Positions 1-11,157 of a stretch of 64,000 nucleotides of DNA are shown one piece after another; position 1 is the stretch's first letter; each line of letters opens with the position of its first letter. The stretch is from NCBI GenBank assembly GCA_047967505.1, contig CM106538.1; one strand, written 5' to 3'. The notes beneath the pieces were generated by a model. That model was not told the DNA's origin, ran no database searches, and saw only the letters and a list, made by a program, of their open reading frames with translations. A program made the position numbers and the translations under genes. Origin of the DNA: Dipteris shenzhenensis (lineage: Eukaryota > Polypodiophyta > Polypodiopsida > Gleicheniales).

Positions 1-160
1 CCGGTGTACCTGCGACTGGGAGTGCGGCAAGTGCGGGTACTGCTCTGTCCTTTGAAGAGGATGCAAGTCCTCTTCTACTATAGTGCAGCATGTCGGTCGT
101 GGAGGCCATTGATGTTGCTGCTGTTGCTCCTTCTGTAATATGCTCGACGACGTCGGCCAT
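1..160 (-). CDS. Possible first coding exon, partial, runs off left edge
   Basis: Reading the minus strand from an ATG at 160-158, the frame stays open to the window edge (53 codons). The start context is favourable for a plant gene (A at -3, G at +4: AACATGGCC). The product would begin MADVVEHITEGATAATSMAS and is rich in Ala, Ser and Thr; I recognise no domain. Upstream on the same strand lies a C-rich and then CT-rich stretch, which could be a 5' UTR or promoter-proximal pyrimidine tract but is also simple-sequence DNA. It could equally be a chance frame or the end of a transposon ORF. It is not obviously connected to the minus-strand exons at 7-14 kb, because it would have to be a new start downstream of them. 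Confidence 0.33.
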   Translation of the reverse strand, partial: MADVVEHITEGATAATSMASTTDMLHYSRRGLASSSKDRAVPALAALPVAGTP

Positions 161-236
161 GTTTAATTACTGAAAACGGGAAACTGGCGGCATTGAGAAG
201 CAGGAGATGGCGAGCGCTGCCACTGCACGATGAGCG

Positions 237-805
237 GGTGAGCGGGGTGGGGGGCCTGAGTGGCTGAGCTGCGAGGGGGAGGGTCTTAGCGGGGTGAGAG
301 GAGCTGCGAGGGAGCTGCGAGGGGGAGAGAGGAGCCACTGCGAGGGGGAGGAGCTGTGAGAGGGGGGGGGGAGGAGCTGTGAGGGGGGGGCGGGGAGCTG
401 CGAGGGGGGGGAGGGGCTACGAGGGGGGGCTGCGAGGGGGGGTGAGGAGCTGCGAGGGGGGGGAGGGGCTACGAGGGGGGGCTGCGAGGGGGGGTGAGGA
501 GCTGCGAGGGGGGGTGAGGGAGCTGCGAGGGGGGTGAGGGGCTGCGAGGGGGGGTGAGGAGCTGCGAGGGGGGGTGAGGGAGCTGCGAGGGGGGGTGAGG
601 AGCTGCGAGGGGGGGTGAGGGAGCTGCGAGGGGGGTGAGGGGCTGCGAGGGGGGGTGAGGGAGCTGCGAGGGGGGGTGAGGGAGCTGCGAGGGGGGGGTG
701 AGGGGCTGCGAGGGGGTGAGGGGGCTGCGAGGGGGGGTGAGGGAGCTGCGAGGGGGGGTGAGGAGCTGCGAGGGGGGGTGAGGGAGCTGCGAGGGGGGTG
801 AGGGA

Positions 806-806
<1 letters not shown>
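237..806. repeat. G-rich minisatellite (gagctgcgaggggggtga units)
   Basis: Roughly thirty imperfect tandem units of about 18-24 bp, each a core gctgcga followed by a run of 5-9 G and then tga or tgagga. All G runs are on the plus strand, so the region has strong potential for G-quadruplexes and marked strand asymmetry. Reading frames through it are artefacts of the repeat. It runs directly into a GA microsatellite. Confidence 0.95.

Positions 807-808
<2 letters not shown>

Positions 809-899
<91 letters not shown>
809..899. repeat. (GA)n microsatellite, two blocks
   Basis: Two GA dinucleotide runs separated by a short G-rich spacer (ggggggtga, about 848-856). An Arg/Glu-only reading frame across it is a repeat artefact. 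On the minus strand this is (CT)n and looks like the tail of the repeat unit that follows. Confidence 0.97.
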
Positions 900-902
<3 letters not shown>

Positions 903-1640
903 ATGTCTGTAGGAGGCCTTGTGGGCCTATGGGAATGGGTACAGAATCAAGTAACTCATACAGGCCACTGTGGGCCGGGGTAAAGGGCTCACTAAGGCCC
1001 TTGCTGAGTACTAAAATGCTATACTAGTACAAAATAGCAAAAAAGTAGCAAAATAGCATGAGGGTGGCATGAAAATATCAAGTGCTCAGAGCTAGAGTAC
1101 CAAGTGCATGAACCAGGTCCACAGAGAGAGAAAGAAAGAAAGAAAGAAAGTGTATTATTGTCCACTAAAGGCCAAAATGGGCCCATGGGACATCAAGAAC
1201 TCTGCATACAAGATAGCACAAAATCAACGTGCCACAAAGAAGAGGCATCGTCAAATATCATCTAAGTGCTACGCAATACAATGCAAGTGAAAGTACATAA
1301 TGTCAAATCTGAGCCTAAATACAAAGTAAACTAGATGCAAGGAAACCGCCCCTGGGTGCAAAATGGGGGGATGAGTACAATATGCCAGTGCAAAGATACA
1401 AGTCCAGGTGTCACGGAGAGAGAGAGAGAGAGAGGGAGAGTTGTATTAACATCTTCGGGAGGCCTCACGGACCTATGAGACAAAGTACATTAATAAAGTA
1501 ACTCATACAAGCCACTGTGGGCTGAAGCAAAGGCTCGCTAAGGCCTTTGCTAAGTACTAAGCTAAAAATCTCAAAATTATTCAAAAAGTCAGACATGCAA
1601 AGCTAGTGCTCCAAATACATATCCGGGCACCATGGTGGCT
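900..1640 (-). repeat. Three SINE-like or LINE-tail repeat units with GA-rich tails
   Basis: Similar blocks start after GA-rich runs at about 900 and 1441, sharing the pattern aggcct..gg.cctatg, a segment with gccactgtgggc, and then gctcRctaaggcc..tgctRagtact. A third, more diverged block follows the gaaagaaagaaag run at about 1120-1151. The 3' end of the LINE-C element at about 58990-59080 shows the same pattern (cttcggaagacc, gggtctatgagac after an A/G-rich run). They are therefore probably minus-strand retroposon 3' ends whose tails are (CT)n or (TTTC)n rather than poly(A). Whether they are SINEs or severely 5'-truncated LINE-C copies cannot be decided here. Confidence 0.5.
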
Positions 1641-1813
1641 CTCTGATGAGATGAGATGAGAAGATGTCACATATCTACGTCTGTCGAGCCATTGCTCATT
1701 GTAGTGGGGGGTGTTCTCCACGATCTCTATATCCAATGGGCCATATCAAGAGTGACACCTCAACTTGGACGGTCTCCTCTTAGTAGAGCAATGATGGGCT
1801 CGACCTCTAGTGT
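1641..1813. other. Target flank of LINE-D, no gene seen
   Basis: This stretch and 6090-6380 were contiguous before LINE-D inserted. No coding signature was found. It may be 3' UTR of a minus-strand LINE-C remnant whose coding end lies at about 6380-6600. Confidence 0.4.
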
Positions 1814-1829
1814 GCATGTTGTGCTCATC
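1814..1829 (+). repeat. Target-site duplication of LINE-D, left copy
   Basis: GCATGTTGTGCTCATC here matches GCATGTTATGCTCATC at 6074-6089 (15 of 16). The second copy follows the poly(A) directly, as expected for target-primed reverse transcription. It fixes both element ends and the 5' truncation point. Confidence 0.92.
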
Positions 1830-1831
1830 AC

Positions 1832-2212
1832 AAAAATAAAAGCAGTAGACAGCCTGCTGGGAGTCAGGATAAAGGCAAAGCTCCAGTGGCTCCCAATGGG
1901 AATCTCACTTCACATTCACCTCCTGTTATTCAATCCTCGACCAAAGGACAACAACCTCCAACTGATGGCTGGCAAAGTCCAAGAAAAGTTATTTCTGCTC
2001 GAAGAATTCCACCCCCCCGCACTTGGAATGGTGCATCTTCTAGCGGAAATACCCCAGAGATAAATACAGGAATTGGGATTACATGGGCTGCACTAACAGC
2101 CAGCAGAACACTCTTCCCTGAAGAAGAGGTTGCTGCTTTGCTGTCTACTTCTCAGGTGGCTACTTCTTCTCAGGGGCGAGGCCTCGACCCTGAGATAGAA
2201 ATGCAAGGCTGA
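1832..2212 (+). pseudogene. LINE-D ORF1, C-terminal fragment
   Basis: An open frame of about 126 codons runs from the left end of the insertion to a TGA at 2210-2212. It is Ser/Pro/Gln-rich with no zinc knuckle. ORF1 proteins of plant LINEs bind the element RNA; only the tail remains because the insertion is 5'-truncated. It is followed by a 56-nt gap before the ORF2 ATG. Assignment rests on position only. Confidence 0.6.
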
Positions 2213-2268
2213 CCTCATAAATTTTTCTGCTGTAAATAGTTGTTACATTACTATAAATACCTGTATAT

Positions 2269-5200
2269 ATGACTGCTCACATCAAATGTTTTACACTCAA
2301 TGTCTAGGGCATCTGTGACAGTAGGAAATGGAAATCTGTGTGGCTATACATCAACAGATTTCAGCCTGACATAGTGGCATTACAAGAACACAACCAACAT
2401 ATTTATGCCGGCAAGACAGGACACTACTGTGGATATGATATTTTCTATGCTGGGGAGCACTCTTTCTCAGGGGTTGTCCTTCTGATCAAACATGAGCTTC
2501 AACCAGTCATTGCATTAAATGACAACAAAGGCAGATGGCTTGTTCTCCAATGCATTATTAGAGGAGAGGTGTTTGAATTTGCTTCAGTTTATGCACCTCA
2601 GTCCTCTAGAGAAAGAACTGCAATTTGGGAAGCCATGCAACAATATCCGTGGAGATATCATGCCTACATATGTGGGGATTTCAATAATGCTCCAGACATG
2701 ACCATATGTTATCTCCTGAAAGGCATGCATGGTCTCAACTACTTCTGCATCTGGATCTGGTTGACCTTTGGAAGGAATTACAGCCTTTGTCACCAGGCTA
2801 TACTTTTCAACATAATGCTCTTTCCGCCTATCAGGCACGTCTGGATCGTTGGTATAGTGTTGCTCCCCAACAAAATGGGGATTTCACATGCAAAATGTGG
2901 ATTGACTATGCCTTTGTCCATTCAGACCATGCACCACTATGGTTGCGGTTAGCTTTTCATAATATGCCAGATGATAGATTGCCACACAGGAGACATCTAA
3001 TTATAAACAATAGTTATTTGCAACATGCTGAGTTCAAGGCAATGGTTATTGAAGCAGCTCATTGTCTCTCCTCTAGCAGCCATCTTCATGTTGATGGTGC
3101 CTAGGATTCTTTTATTTCTAAAATGCAAGCGGTGATCAAAGCTTATGGCAAGTCTTACATGAAGACCCTGAGGGAAACCATTGCTCAGGCCAAATCTACT
3201 TGTCAAGACCTCACTGAACTCAGTCATCATCGGTCATTGTCCATGCATGAGCAAACAACACTATGCCAGGCCAGACATTGTCTTAAACTAAATGATCACA
3301 GGAAACTCGCAAAATGGGAGACTAGAGCAAGACAAAGAGCCTTTACAGATAAAGGCTGCTCTTCCAAAGAATTTTTCAAAAGTTTACATCAGAGGAGAAT
3401 CAAAACAGAAATTTGCAGAGTGCTTATGCCAGATGGATCATGGACTACTTCACGGTCACAGCTTGCTTCTGTTTGTGTGCATCATTTCTCTCAGCAATTT
3501 GGCTCTGCAATTCCTCCCTCGCAACAGATTTTGCTTGCACGAAATTTACTGTTGCAACATGTTTCTCCTATCATTTCCCCCACTCAAGCTTTGGAATTGG
3601 AGGAACCCTTTACTGAGAGGGAACTGTCAAATGCGATCAAATCATGTGGCAGATGGAAATCCCCTGGATGGGATGGTTTAATAGTCGAATTTTTTCTAGC
3701 ATACTGGCCTTAGGTCTTGTTAAACTCCTTCCCAAAAAACAAATTTGTGAGTCTTTGGCAGATTGGAGACCTATCACTCTTATGCCAGTAATTTACAAAG
3801 TCACCACCAAAATTATTATCGATCGGCTAAAGGGAATTTTACATGATGGGTTGCATCCTGCTCAATATGGCTTTGTCCCGCGCAGGCATATCACCGATAA
3901 CATTGCTAATGCCTACACTGGAATTGAATATGCCAAATACACACAGTAGGATGTTTTGTTATTGCAAGTTGATATTGCCAAAGCATTTGATACTGTTCGG
4001 TGGGATTTTATTTCATCGACTATGCAAGCATTGGGGTTTCGCACAAAAATGCAGCAACTCATTACTTGGTTATATCAAGATAGTGAAGCTGCCTGCATAC
4101 TCTCAGGCGATATTTCTCCATCCTGGACTCTTGCTTGCTGTGTCAGGCAAGGATGTCCCCTGAGTGCTTTACTTTTTGCCATAGCCACTCATCCACTGCT
4201 TCAATATCTGGATCACCTCTTGGGGACACTGATCAGTTGCACGGTTTGGAGATTCTTGGCAGTCGCAGCATGATTGCTCAAGCATATGCTGATGACTCAT
4301 TCTTTACTCCAAAAAATACTCGGGCTGATCTGTCCATGATTATGCATGCTCTTTCCACATATGGTTTGGCTGCTGGCCTTCGGGTAAATTTTCAGAAATC
4401 AAAATTGCTGCCGTTACATGCACAGGAATGGCACAACCTTCTGTGGCCTGGAGAAATTGTCCCCGCTTCTCAATTCATTTGACATCTTGGTTATCCTCTA
4501 GGCTGGGGACTTACCCGTTCACAACAAACTCATTGGGTGCTAGTAAAGTTAAGGGCAAAACTTGAATATTGGAAGCTTGCAACTTGGCCATTACATGTTC
4601 GTCTGCGAATCACACAATCCATTTTGATAGCATACATACAATTTTATCTGCCTCTCACTATGTTCACTAAGGCAGATCTGGTTTCATTTATGTCAGCTAT
4701 CATGGAAATTTTCTGGTGTTCAAAACATGGCAAGAAAAGTCTCAGATTACTCTCTATGCATCGTCTCTGTTCTCCAAAGATGCACGGGGGTCTGAACATT
4801 CTCAATATTCAAATACATTTACTTGCTCACAGAGGGAAAATGATGATACAGTTTATGCAAGGAGATCAGCCCTGGGCTTTCATGATCCATTCTCTCTTAT
4901 TACATCTTCAAACATCTGCCTTTGGGAATTGGCACCCTACTCAGTGGGATTTTTTATTTGGCTCTATCCAAGGCAAGATCAGAGGCTGCCCTTTTGTCTC
5001 TCGTCTGCTTCTTGATTGGAAACACATCTTATCCCACTTGGAATGGCATGGCAGGGACTCTCTGTCGGGCAACTCTTTGAGGGTAGAGAATATTTTTTGG
5101 TCTAAAGTATTCCACCTTCCGTTGGCCATACAAGAACCCAGACGTTCTTATTTTCTCTCCTTCAAAGGCATTTCATCTGTGGCGGATGTACTTCAGGATG

Positions 5201-5990
5201 ATGGCACAATTTTATATTTTTCTATGGCTGCTCGCAAGTATGGTTTGGGAGCTCACTATCGTCCTTTATGGCATAAAATTTCAGCAATGCTCCAACCGTA
5301 CTTGCCGGTACCTCATTTGGAGCTCAGAATCGGCTTGAGGATTGGATTTTATGCTCTCCTTCCTTATACGTCCGTCCTTTGAAGCTCTCACATATCACAG
5401 TGTCATCACTGTATAAAGTGTTATTACCTCCACCTTGGATTTCCCACAGAGCAAATACTGTTTGGCATATGGATCGCCCAATGAAGTGGTGGCGAAAAAG
5501 GCTGCACCTCCTTTGGCATTACAAAGTCCCTCTTCGACAACAGCTTTTCCTATGGCGAGTTCTCCTTGGCATTTTTCCATCCGGACAGTTACTCGCACAC
5601 AAACATATTGTTTCAGCTATTTGTCGCAGATGCCAGCACTATACTGAATCAGTGTTTCATATCTTTTGGTCCTGTCCAAATACTTTTGATCTCATTGCTC
5701 TCATCAGACAGAGGCTTCGACAGCAATTTCCTACTGTTACTTTTGGCAGATTTTTCTGGTTGTTTGGCTTTCATCCACAGAGACAGGGTTTTGATTTATT
5801 TTTTGTATGGGTGCGTTATTGGACCCTATGGACTTTATGGATGGACAGAAATCATAGAGTCTTTGGTGATCCACTTTTTTCATCTTTTCTTTTTTTCAAA
5901 CGATCTCTGCAACAATCATTCTATGATTGCTTTCAGACTCGTTTGATTGATCAGGATGTGTATACAGCTTATACTGAGATCTTCAGTTGA
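2269..5990 (+). pseudogene. LINE-D ORF2: endonuclease-RT-zf-RVT, decayed
   Basis: The frame starts at ATG 2269 (MTAHIKCFTLNV) and meets an amber codon at 2305-2307, just where such proteins read NVRGI. The endonuclease part shows DIVALQEH, SVYAPQ and GDFNNAPD. A frameshift near 2705 moves it to another frame, with stops at 3102 and 3711. RT blocks follow: WRPITLMPVIYK, QYGFVPRRHITDNI, DIAKAFDTVRWDF, RQGCPLS and the catalytic YADD at about 4285. A segment between EFFLAYWP and LVKLLPKK seems deleted (about 3700-3720). Further damage includes a stop at 3947-3949, a frameshift near 4220, TGA at 4480 and a frameshift near 5375. The C-terminus has the zf-RVT pattern CRRCQHYTESVFHIFWSCP. RT copies the element RNA at a nicked target. 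Non-functional as it stands. Confidence 0.88.
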
Positions 5991-6073
5991 GTAGTAGCTA
6001 CTTTGTTTTTGAAGTAACTATGAATGTAATTATTCTACAGCAATAAAAGATTTCTTCCCACAAAAAAAAAAAA

Positions 6074-6089
6074 GCATGTTATGCTCATC
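6074..6089 (+). repeat. Target-site duplication of LINE-D, right copy
   Basis: Follows the poly(A) without a gap and differs from the left copy at one position (A for G at the eighth base). Confidence 0.92.
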
Positions 6090-6379
6090 CTTGTTGTTGG
6101 CTCTACCACTCCGCATCATCTCTTCCCATAGTTCCATGCTATCCTCATGTTAGCGATCTCCTCCTCCTCTACTTCGATGTGTCCTGCGGCTGATTAGGGC
6201 ATAGAAGTCGGTGACGTGTCGCTGTGCTCAGTTTGTCTCTTGTGGTACTGTCATCTTCTGATGTCTGATCTGCTACAATAGGGTCTCCTCATGTCACCGC
6301 ATCTCCACCAAAAAGAGGTCAACACAGACCTGGTCATGGAAGTGGATTAGCTGGGAGAGTGGCCCGAACCCGTTGTCCC

Positions 6380-6600
6380 TCTAGAAAGAAATAGTGGTAC
6401 CGTCCTCGGATCTCATAGTAGGTGGGGGCAAGTTACATAGGAAGTGCTCCTCTGCCTCCCCCTCTACCAATGTGCATAGCCTGCAAATAGGTGTGCGGCT
6501 CTCCCTTCCTCGATCCTCAGCTAATGGGATAAGACCCGCTAGCAACCCTAGTGCGTGTGAGACACATCTGTCCTCAGGATACTGAGGCCTGGTGTCACTC
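6380..6600 (-). pseudogene. LINE-C C-terminal fragment
   Basis: On the minus strand the pattern CRLCTLVEGEAEEHFLCNLP followed, after a frameshift, by YEIRGRYH matches the end of the LINE-C protein at 59.6-59.8 kb (CILCDCREIESEEHFIFRCP, YYEIRGRYH). The region upstream aligns in outline too (PQYPEDRCVSHALG). It is thus the zinc-binding tail of a decayed non-LTR element. LINE-D probably landed in or just beyond its 3' UTR. Confidence 0.6.
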
Positions 6601-7300
6601 TGTCCTCTCTGAAACCCTCAAGAAGTGGTCATGGTAGAACTGGGTCTTGTCGGGAACTCTTGAATGGGAAAGCCTGAGAAAGAAAGAGAACCTCCTGAAT
6701 GGAGATAAGAGAATAATAAAGAGGCTCTGAGGGTCTAAGAGAATGCAAGGGTCCTAGTGGGTTTATGGGAGGAAAGGAGATGAAATGCACTGCAAGGAGG
6801 CAAGGAGTGGAAGCATATAGAGTAGGGGAAGGAGAATGAGTTGCGAAGGTGTCCTTTTGATGAGAGAACACATACAAAATACAGAGGTAGCATTTTCCTA
6901 GCCACCTCCTCTACCACTGAGCCACCGCACTTTGCTTTGGAAAGTTGTCTCTCTGTTTTGAAAACTCACACCTAAGGTAGCAGGCTCCTTCTTTCTATTG
7001 GGGTCCATGAAAACATACAAGAAAACCAGGATACAATTTCAATATATGTGGTGAGGTTCAAGCAAATAAGCCTTGTCACATACCTCCAAATCAAACGGAA
7101 AGGTCGTACAATGATGTACAATTTCAAAACCACAATAGCTGATCTAACAGCTGATAAGATATAACACTGATTAGTCATTTCCATTGTGAAAGACACATAA
7201 GTCCACTTTCAGTCAAATTTTTACATGCTGCAATGGTAAAATCCTATCAATTCCAAAAATCAAAAGAATAACAAACTCAAACCATGCACTAAAAGAATAC
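6601..7300. other. No gene seen (probable intron)
   Basis: Low-complexity-free, moderately AT-rich sequence with only short frames on either strand. It follows the donor site of the exon at 7301-7594, so it is probably intron. A donor-like AG/GTATGT on the minus strand at about 7083 has no phase-0 open exon in front of it. Confidence 0.4.
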
Positions 7301-7594
7301 CTGCCAAAGGTGTTGCTCATAATTAACCTCGTCAGCACGGTCGTGCTGCATCATAAGCAACATCTCATGGTCACGAGCTAGCACAGCCTCCCATTCACGG
7401 TTCCGTTGTTCTAAAATCTGTTGTTCTAGTTCTATTCTATGTGCAATCTTCTCCAATTCGTCGGCTTCTTCTGCCTGTTTTTCTTGTGCTTTATAAATGT
7501 TTTCCTCTGATTCTCTCAACATTCTTTCATCCTCCTCCCGTTTCTTAATGGATGCATCTATCTCCTTTTGTTTTTGTTCTATCTCCAACATTTC
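7301..7594 (-). CDS. Host exon: coiled-coil protein, internal exon
   Basis: 98 codons in phase 0, bounded on the minus strand by a pyrimidine-rich acceptor (ttttttctgaatacacag) and a good donor (CAG/GTATTC). The product begins EMLEIEQKQKEIDASIKKRE and continues as highly charged, heptad-like helix rich in Glu, Lys, Gln and Leu, ending NYEQHLWQ. A long coiled coil for dimerisation or scaffold assembly is the only structural inference I can make. The exons at 12847-12933 and 13378-13660 lie upstream on the same strand, have compatible phases and similar composition, so they probably belong to one gene. I do not recognise the protein. Clean splice sites and absence of stops, in a window where nearly everything else is broken, argue that it is a live host gene. 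Confidence 0.68.
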
Positions 7595-9135
7595 CTGTGT
7601 ATTCAGAAAAAAGAAACACCGGTATTTGATCATTCCACAGAGGTATTCAAGAGACAAGGTAAACACAAACTGTCTCAGAGGTCCTGGCAATATAAACCTG
7701 AGCGTACATTATAAATTTGGTCATGTTGTAGAACATTAAATAATTAGAAACATTGAAGCATTCAAACTAAGACATACCCCTGCAAAATTTGAGAGGAAAA
7801 GGACCAGACAGTTTTTTCGAACAAAGCTGGGATAGTTGTGGGAGTCAAGTCTAAAACATGAGAAGGTATAAACAGGCCATCCATCTACTATATATGAATT
7901 TCAGGAGTCAGTGCATTTTTTCAATGGAATTCCTGCCTTGTAGATATTGTACTCAAGCCCCATATATGACACAATGGGGGGGCAATGCCCCCAGGTGTTG
8001 CTGCAACAGTTGCAGCTGATGGAGCTGCACGTAGAACTGTGACATCAACACCGGGAACAGATGGAGCCATGGCTATAGGTGCAGCACAGGCAACAGGTAC
8101 AGATGCATATGAAAATGTGATTAAGGCTCCTGAATGACCTGTGAATAGAGATTTACTCTCGATTGGTACAATTGAAAACCAGGAAAAGGTCATCAGCTTT
8201 CATAATGGCAAGTGCGAAACTTGAGACCTTTCCAAATACTTTGAAGTGGTTATAGCTAAGCTTAATGTTTATAATTCTCTCTGACATGCAAATTTGTGCA
8301 TATCAATTATTGCAGCTTGATGTGCATGCATTGGTGGAACACATGGCCATTATAGAGCAGGCCATGGATGTTTTTAAGTGAGAGATGCATTTTGGGAACA
8401 GTCGGCTACATGGCATTCAAGGATAGCTTAGTGAGAGACCAAAAAAGGTTGAAATTGGCTCTCACTCTGATGTATGAACACTGACATTCACAAGGAAACT
8501 CTCAACTTTGTCACATCATCGACGACTTTTCCAAGTTCACATGGGGAAAGAAAAGTTAGAATTATTATGACTGTTCAAGAAGTAATATATGTGTCATGCC
8601 TCAAGGAGTTTATATAAGGTTCCTCAAATACATCATCAGTTAATATTGCACTACACTCCTCAGCAGAATGGACTGGAAACGAAGGAAAAGTAGAACATTT
8701 GGGGAAATGGCAAAGTACATTTGAAGCCCTATAAAAAGACAAAACACATTTTGGGGGGAGGGTAGTTATAACAAGATGTACCACCAATAGATGCTCAACA
8801 AAGGCATTAGTGACTTGAAATCCATTTTAGGCATGGCGTGGTTACAAGCAAAAGGTTGGTCACTTCAGAGGTTTTGGCTAGGTTGCTTACATTTTGGTTC
8901 CTCTATAGTTAAGAACAAAGTTGGATGATAGGGGAGCCAATTGCTATACCCGCTTAAAGCAAGGGCTATAAGCCTTCGGTTTCCTAATAAAAAAATCATG
9001 ATCTGCTGGGATGTTGTGTTCTAGGAGAAAGAAAGTAAAGACCAACGGGTCTATGATATTGAAGAAAAACCAAATACAGTAAAAGCTAAGTGGTGGGACC
9101 ACTAAGGCGGAGATCCACACCCATGGCTGATGTTC
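7595..9135. other. Intron-like stretch, no convincing gene
   Basis: Lies upstream (minus sense) of the coiled-coil exon and before the LINE-B copy. An Ala/Val/Pro-rich patch at about 7960-8130 is open on both strands but has no supporting splice sites that I trust. At 9020-9090 there is a LINE-C-tail-like pattern (gaaagaaag, then aacgggtctatgatattgaa). Confidence 0.4.
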
Positions 9136-10689
9136 CGTGTGGTGTAGCTAAAGCAGGGCACCTCATCCACCTGCTCGGCAAGGCCGCCCTTGGAGGGCCA
9201 AAACCACTCTCTCGGATCCCACTGGACCTCCCTCAAGGGCCTACCCTCCCAAAGCTAGAGGTGCCATCCTGCTCTAAGATACTGGGAGGATCAATGTGCC
9301 ACTTCTTCCCCAAACGTCCCACCACTTTGATCATTTGCCAATGAATCCCATCCAGATTCCCATCCATCTCTGGGTCTCTCTCAATGAGTGCCTGGAGTAG
9401 GCCTCTAGGTCCTACACAAAAAAAACCAGACTGTGTGCTGCCTCGCTGCATCATCATCCTCAAGGGGACATTAGTTTGAGGAAACTGGCCCAACCATCTG
9501 TTGTCCATCCACACGCGAAGTCCCTCCCACCAGGACTTAGGGATGGCTAGGTCAATCTCTCTCATTCGCTGCTTTGCCCCTCGCAAATGTACTAAGGCAC
9601 CAAGCCTCACCTCTACCTCCATGGGTAATCTGCTCCAATTGTCAAAGGATCCAGCCGGTCCCACTATCCCACTATGCCTAACCAATGTGACTCTGTTGCC
9701 CGAGCATACGCCCCTCTTGATCTTTGATCTATGGGTGCCAAACAAGGGGCTGACACTCGAACTCCTCTCTCCATCTAGGCTGAGCATGAATGAGGCCCCC
9801 TGCTAATCTCTGCCAGACCCTATGGAGGCTCCTCATCAAGGGGGAACCCTTCCTCGTAAGGGGGACCCTGGAGAAGATCCATCTGTGTGAATGTTGCCAC
9901 TACCCCCAGTGCGTGGGGTGTTCTTGAGAAGCCCTCGCTGTAAGAGGAGCTTCCAAGGCTCTACACCCGGGGTGAGGCTACGAACAACCACTTGCCCAAG
10001 AGGGCTCTGCTTTGCATCTCCTTATCAATGATACCCAATCCTCCCAATGCCTACAGCACCGTCTGCCAAGCAACCTGGATTCTAGTATTCCTCAAGCCGT
10101 CCGATCCTGCCCAAAGGAAGTTCCAAACCAAGCGGCTGAGCTGCCCAATGCACCCTTTGTGAAAACACTAGCAAGAGGCGATATACCAAGCCGTGGCAAG
10201 AAGGACCTCGTTTGCCACTAAGGCACCGCCTGCTAGGGAGAGTTTGGCCGAGTTCTAGTAGAGAAGCTTGCACATAACACTCTCAAGGACTAGGGCGATC
10301 TGCTGCTCTGCTGTATAATCAATACTAACTTGGCATCCGAGGTATCTTGTTGTCCGGCTCTGCGGATCCATCGGAAGCCAAAGTCGCTCCCCCACTCTCG
10401 AATCTTGTGTCCCCTCAGAGCCTGTGAAGAAACCTATGGATTTTGTCGAGTTGATCTGCGCACCCGAGGCCTCACAGATAGCCAAGGCTCCCTTGACTCT
10501 CTCCAAACTCGTTGTGGTGCCCTCTACGTACAAGGCCGTCTCATCTGCAAACTCATGGTCTAGTAGCTCCTCCTCCTGTCTAGTTGGGAGCCTCAACCCT
10601 GTGAGACTCGCCACCTGTGATCTCAAGTAGGAGCCCAAATCCTCCGCCACAAACAAGAAGAGGAAGGGAGCGAGGGGGCTGTGTAATGT

Positions 10690-11150
10690 ATTTTGAAGCT
10701 CCAATGTCCACGTACCAGCCTTCCTTTCCTTCATTGATTGCATAGGTGGAGCAGTACTCAATGATGATGAAGAGAGCGCCGGTCGTGACATTTGCCGATT
10801 CAATTTTTGGCTCCTCCTTGGATTTGGACTCCTTCTTTCGCTTGAGGTCCGCCTTCTTCTTGCGGCACTCCTTAGCAGAATGACCAAGCTTTTCACAGTA
10901 GAAGCACTTCATCTACCTCTTTTTCTCTGCATCCTCGGTCTTGTTGTTGTTCTTGGAGTCTTTGAACTTACCCTTGCCAGGCTTGTCCCTTGCCACGAGA
11001 GCCTTCTCGTCTGATTGAGTAAATAGTTTTCCCGAGCCTCTTCCTGCAAAAGTAAAGGGCCAAGCTCCTCGAAGATGAGAGGCTTGGTCAACAAGGAGCG
11101 GTTCAAATCCATGGAAGGTACGCATCCCAATTCCAAGGTCATAACCGGAC
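10690..11150 (-). pseudogene. Copia gag-protease fragment, minus strand
   Basis: Minus-strand reading gives a gag end with the zinc knuckle CFYCEKLGHSAKEC (C-x2-C-x4-H-x4-C), a Lys-rich spacer, and the start of a copia protease, GWYVDIGASKYIT (the family usually has DSGAS; here DIGAS). Upstream, FEELGPLLLQEE and a Lys/Asp-rich stretch fit the gag C-terminus, with a frameshift. No LTR, primer site or RT accompanies it. It ends inside the LINE-B RT sequence at about 10683. Confidence 0.75.
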
Positions 11151-11157
11151 ATGCCCT

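Larger units (their letters stand above)
1830..6073 (+). mobile_element. LINE-D: 5'-truncated L1-type non-LTR retrotransposon
   Basis: 4.2-kb insertion bounded by a 16-bp target-site duplication and ending in a 12-nt poly(A) (6062-6073), preceded by a likely polyadenylation signal (aataaaagatttcttcccac). Contents in order are the C-terminal part of ORF1 and ORF2 with an AP-endonuclease domain, reverse transcriptase and a terminal zf-RVT zinc-binding region. The truncation lies inside ORF1. ORF2 carries several stops and frameshifts, so the copy is dead. Confidence 0.92.

Noticed and set aside
78-338. Minus-strand 86-codon frame rich in Pro and Ser
   Set aside because: Runs out of the G-rich minisatellite and overlaps, in another frame, the ATG-started candidate at 160; no domain.
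798-983. Arg/Glu repeat protein
   Set aside because: Pure translation of the GA microsatellite.
2584-2838. Minus-strand frame in LINE-D
   Set aside because: Shadow of the endonuclease region.
6394-6585. Plus-strand 63-codon frame
   Set aside because: Antisense shadow of the LINE-C zinc tail on the minus strand.
7083-7150. Possible further exon after the coiled-coil exon
   Set aside because: Donor-like GTATGT exists, but the phase-0 reading from the available acceptors hits TGA at once.
7921-8193. Ala/Val/Pro-rich frame, also open on the plus strand as a 50-codon frame from 7987
   Set aside because: Looks mildly coding but no splice sites, domain or consistent phase with the neighbouring exons.
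9501-9806. Plus-strand 101-codon frame
   Set aside because: Antisense of LINE-B copy 1.
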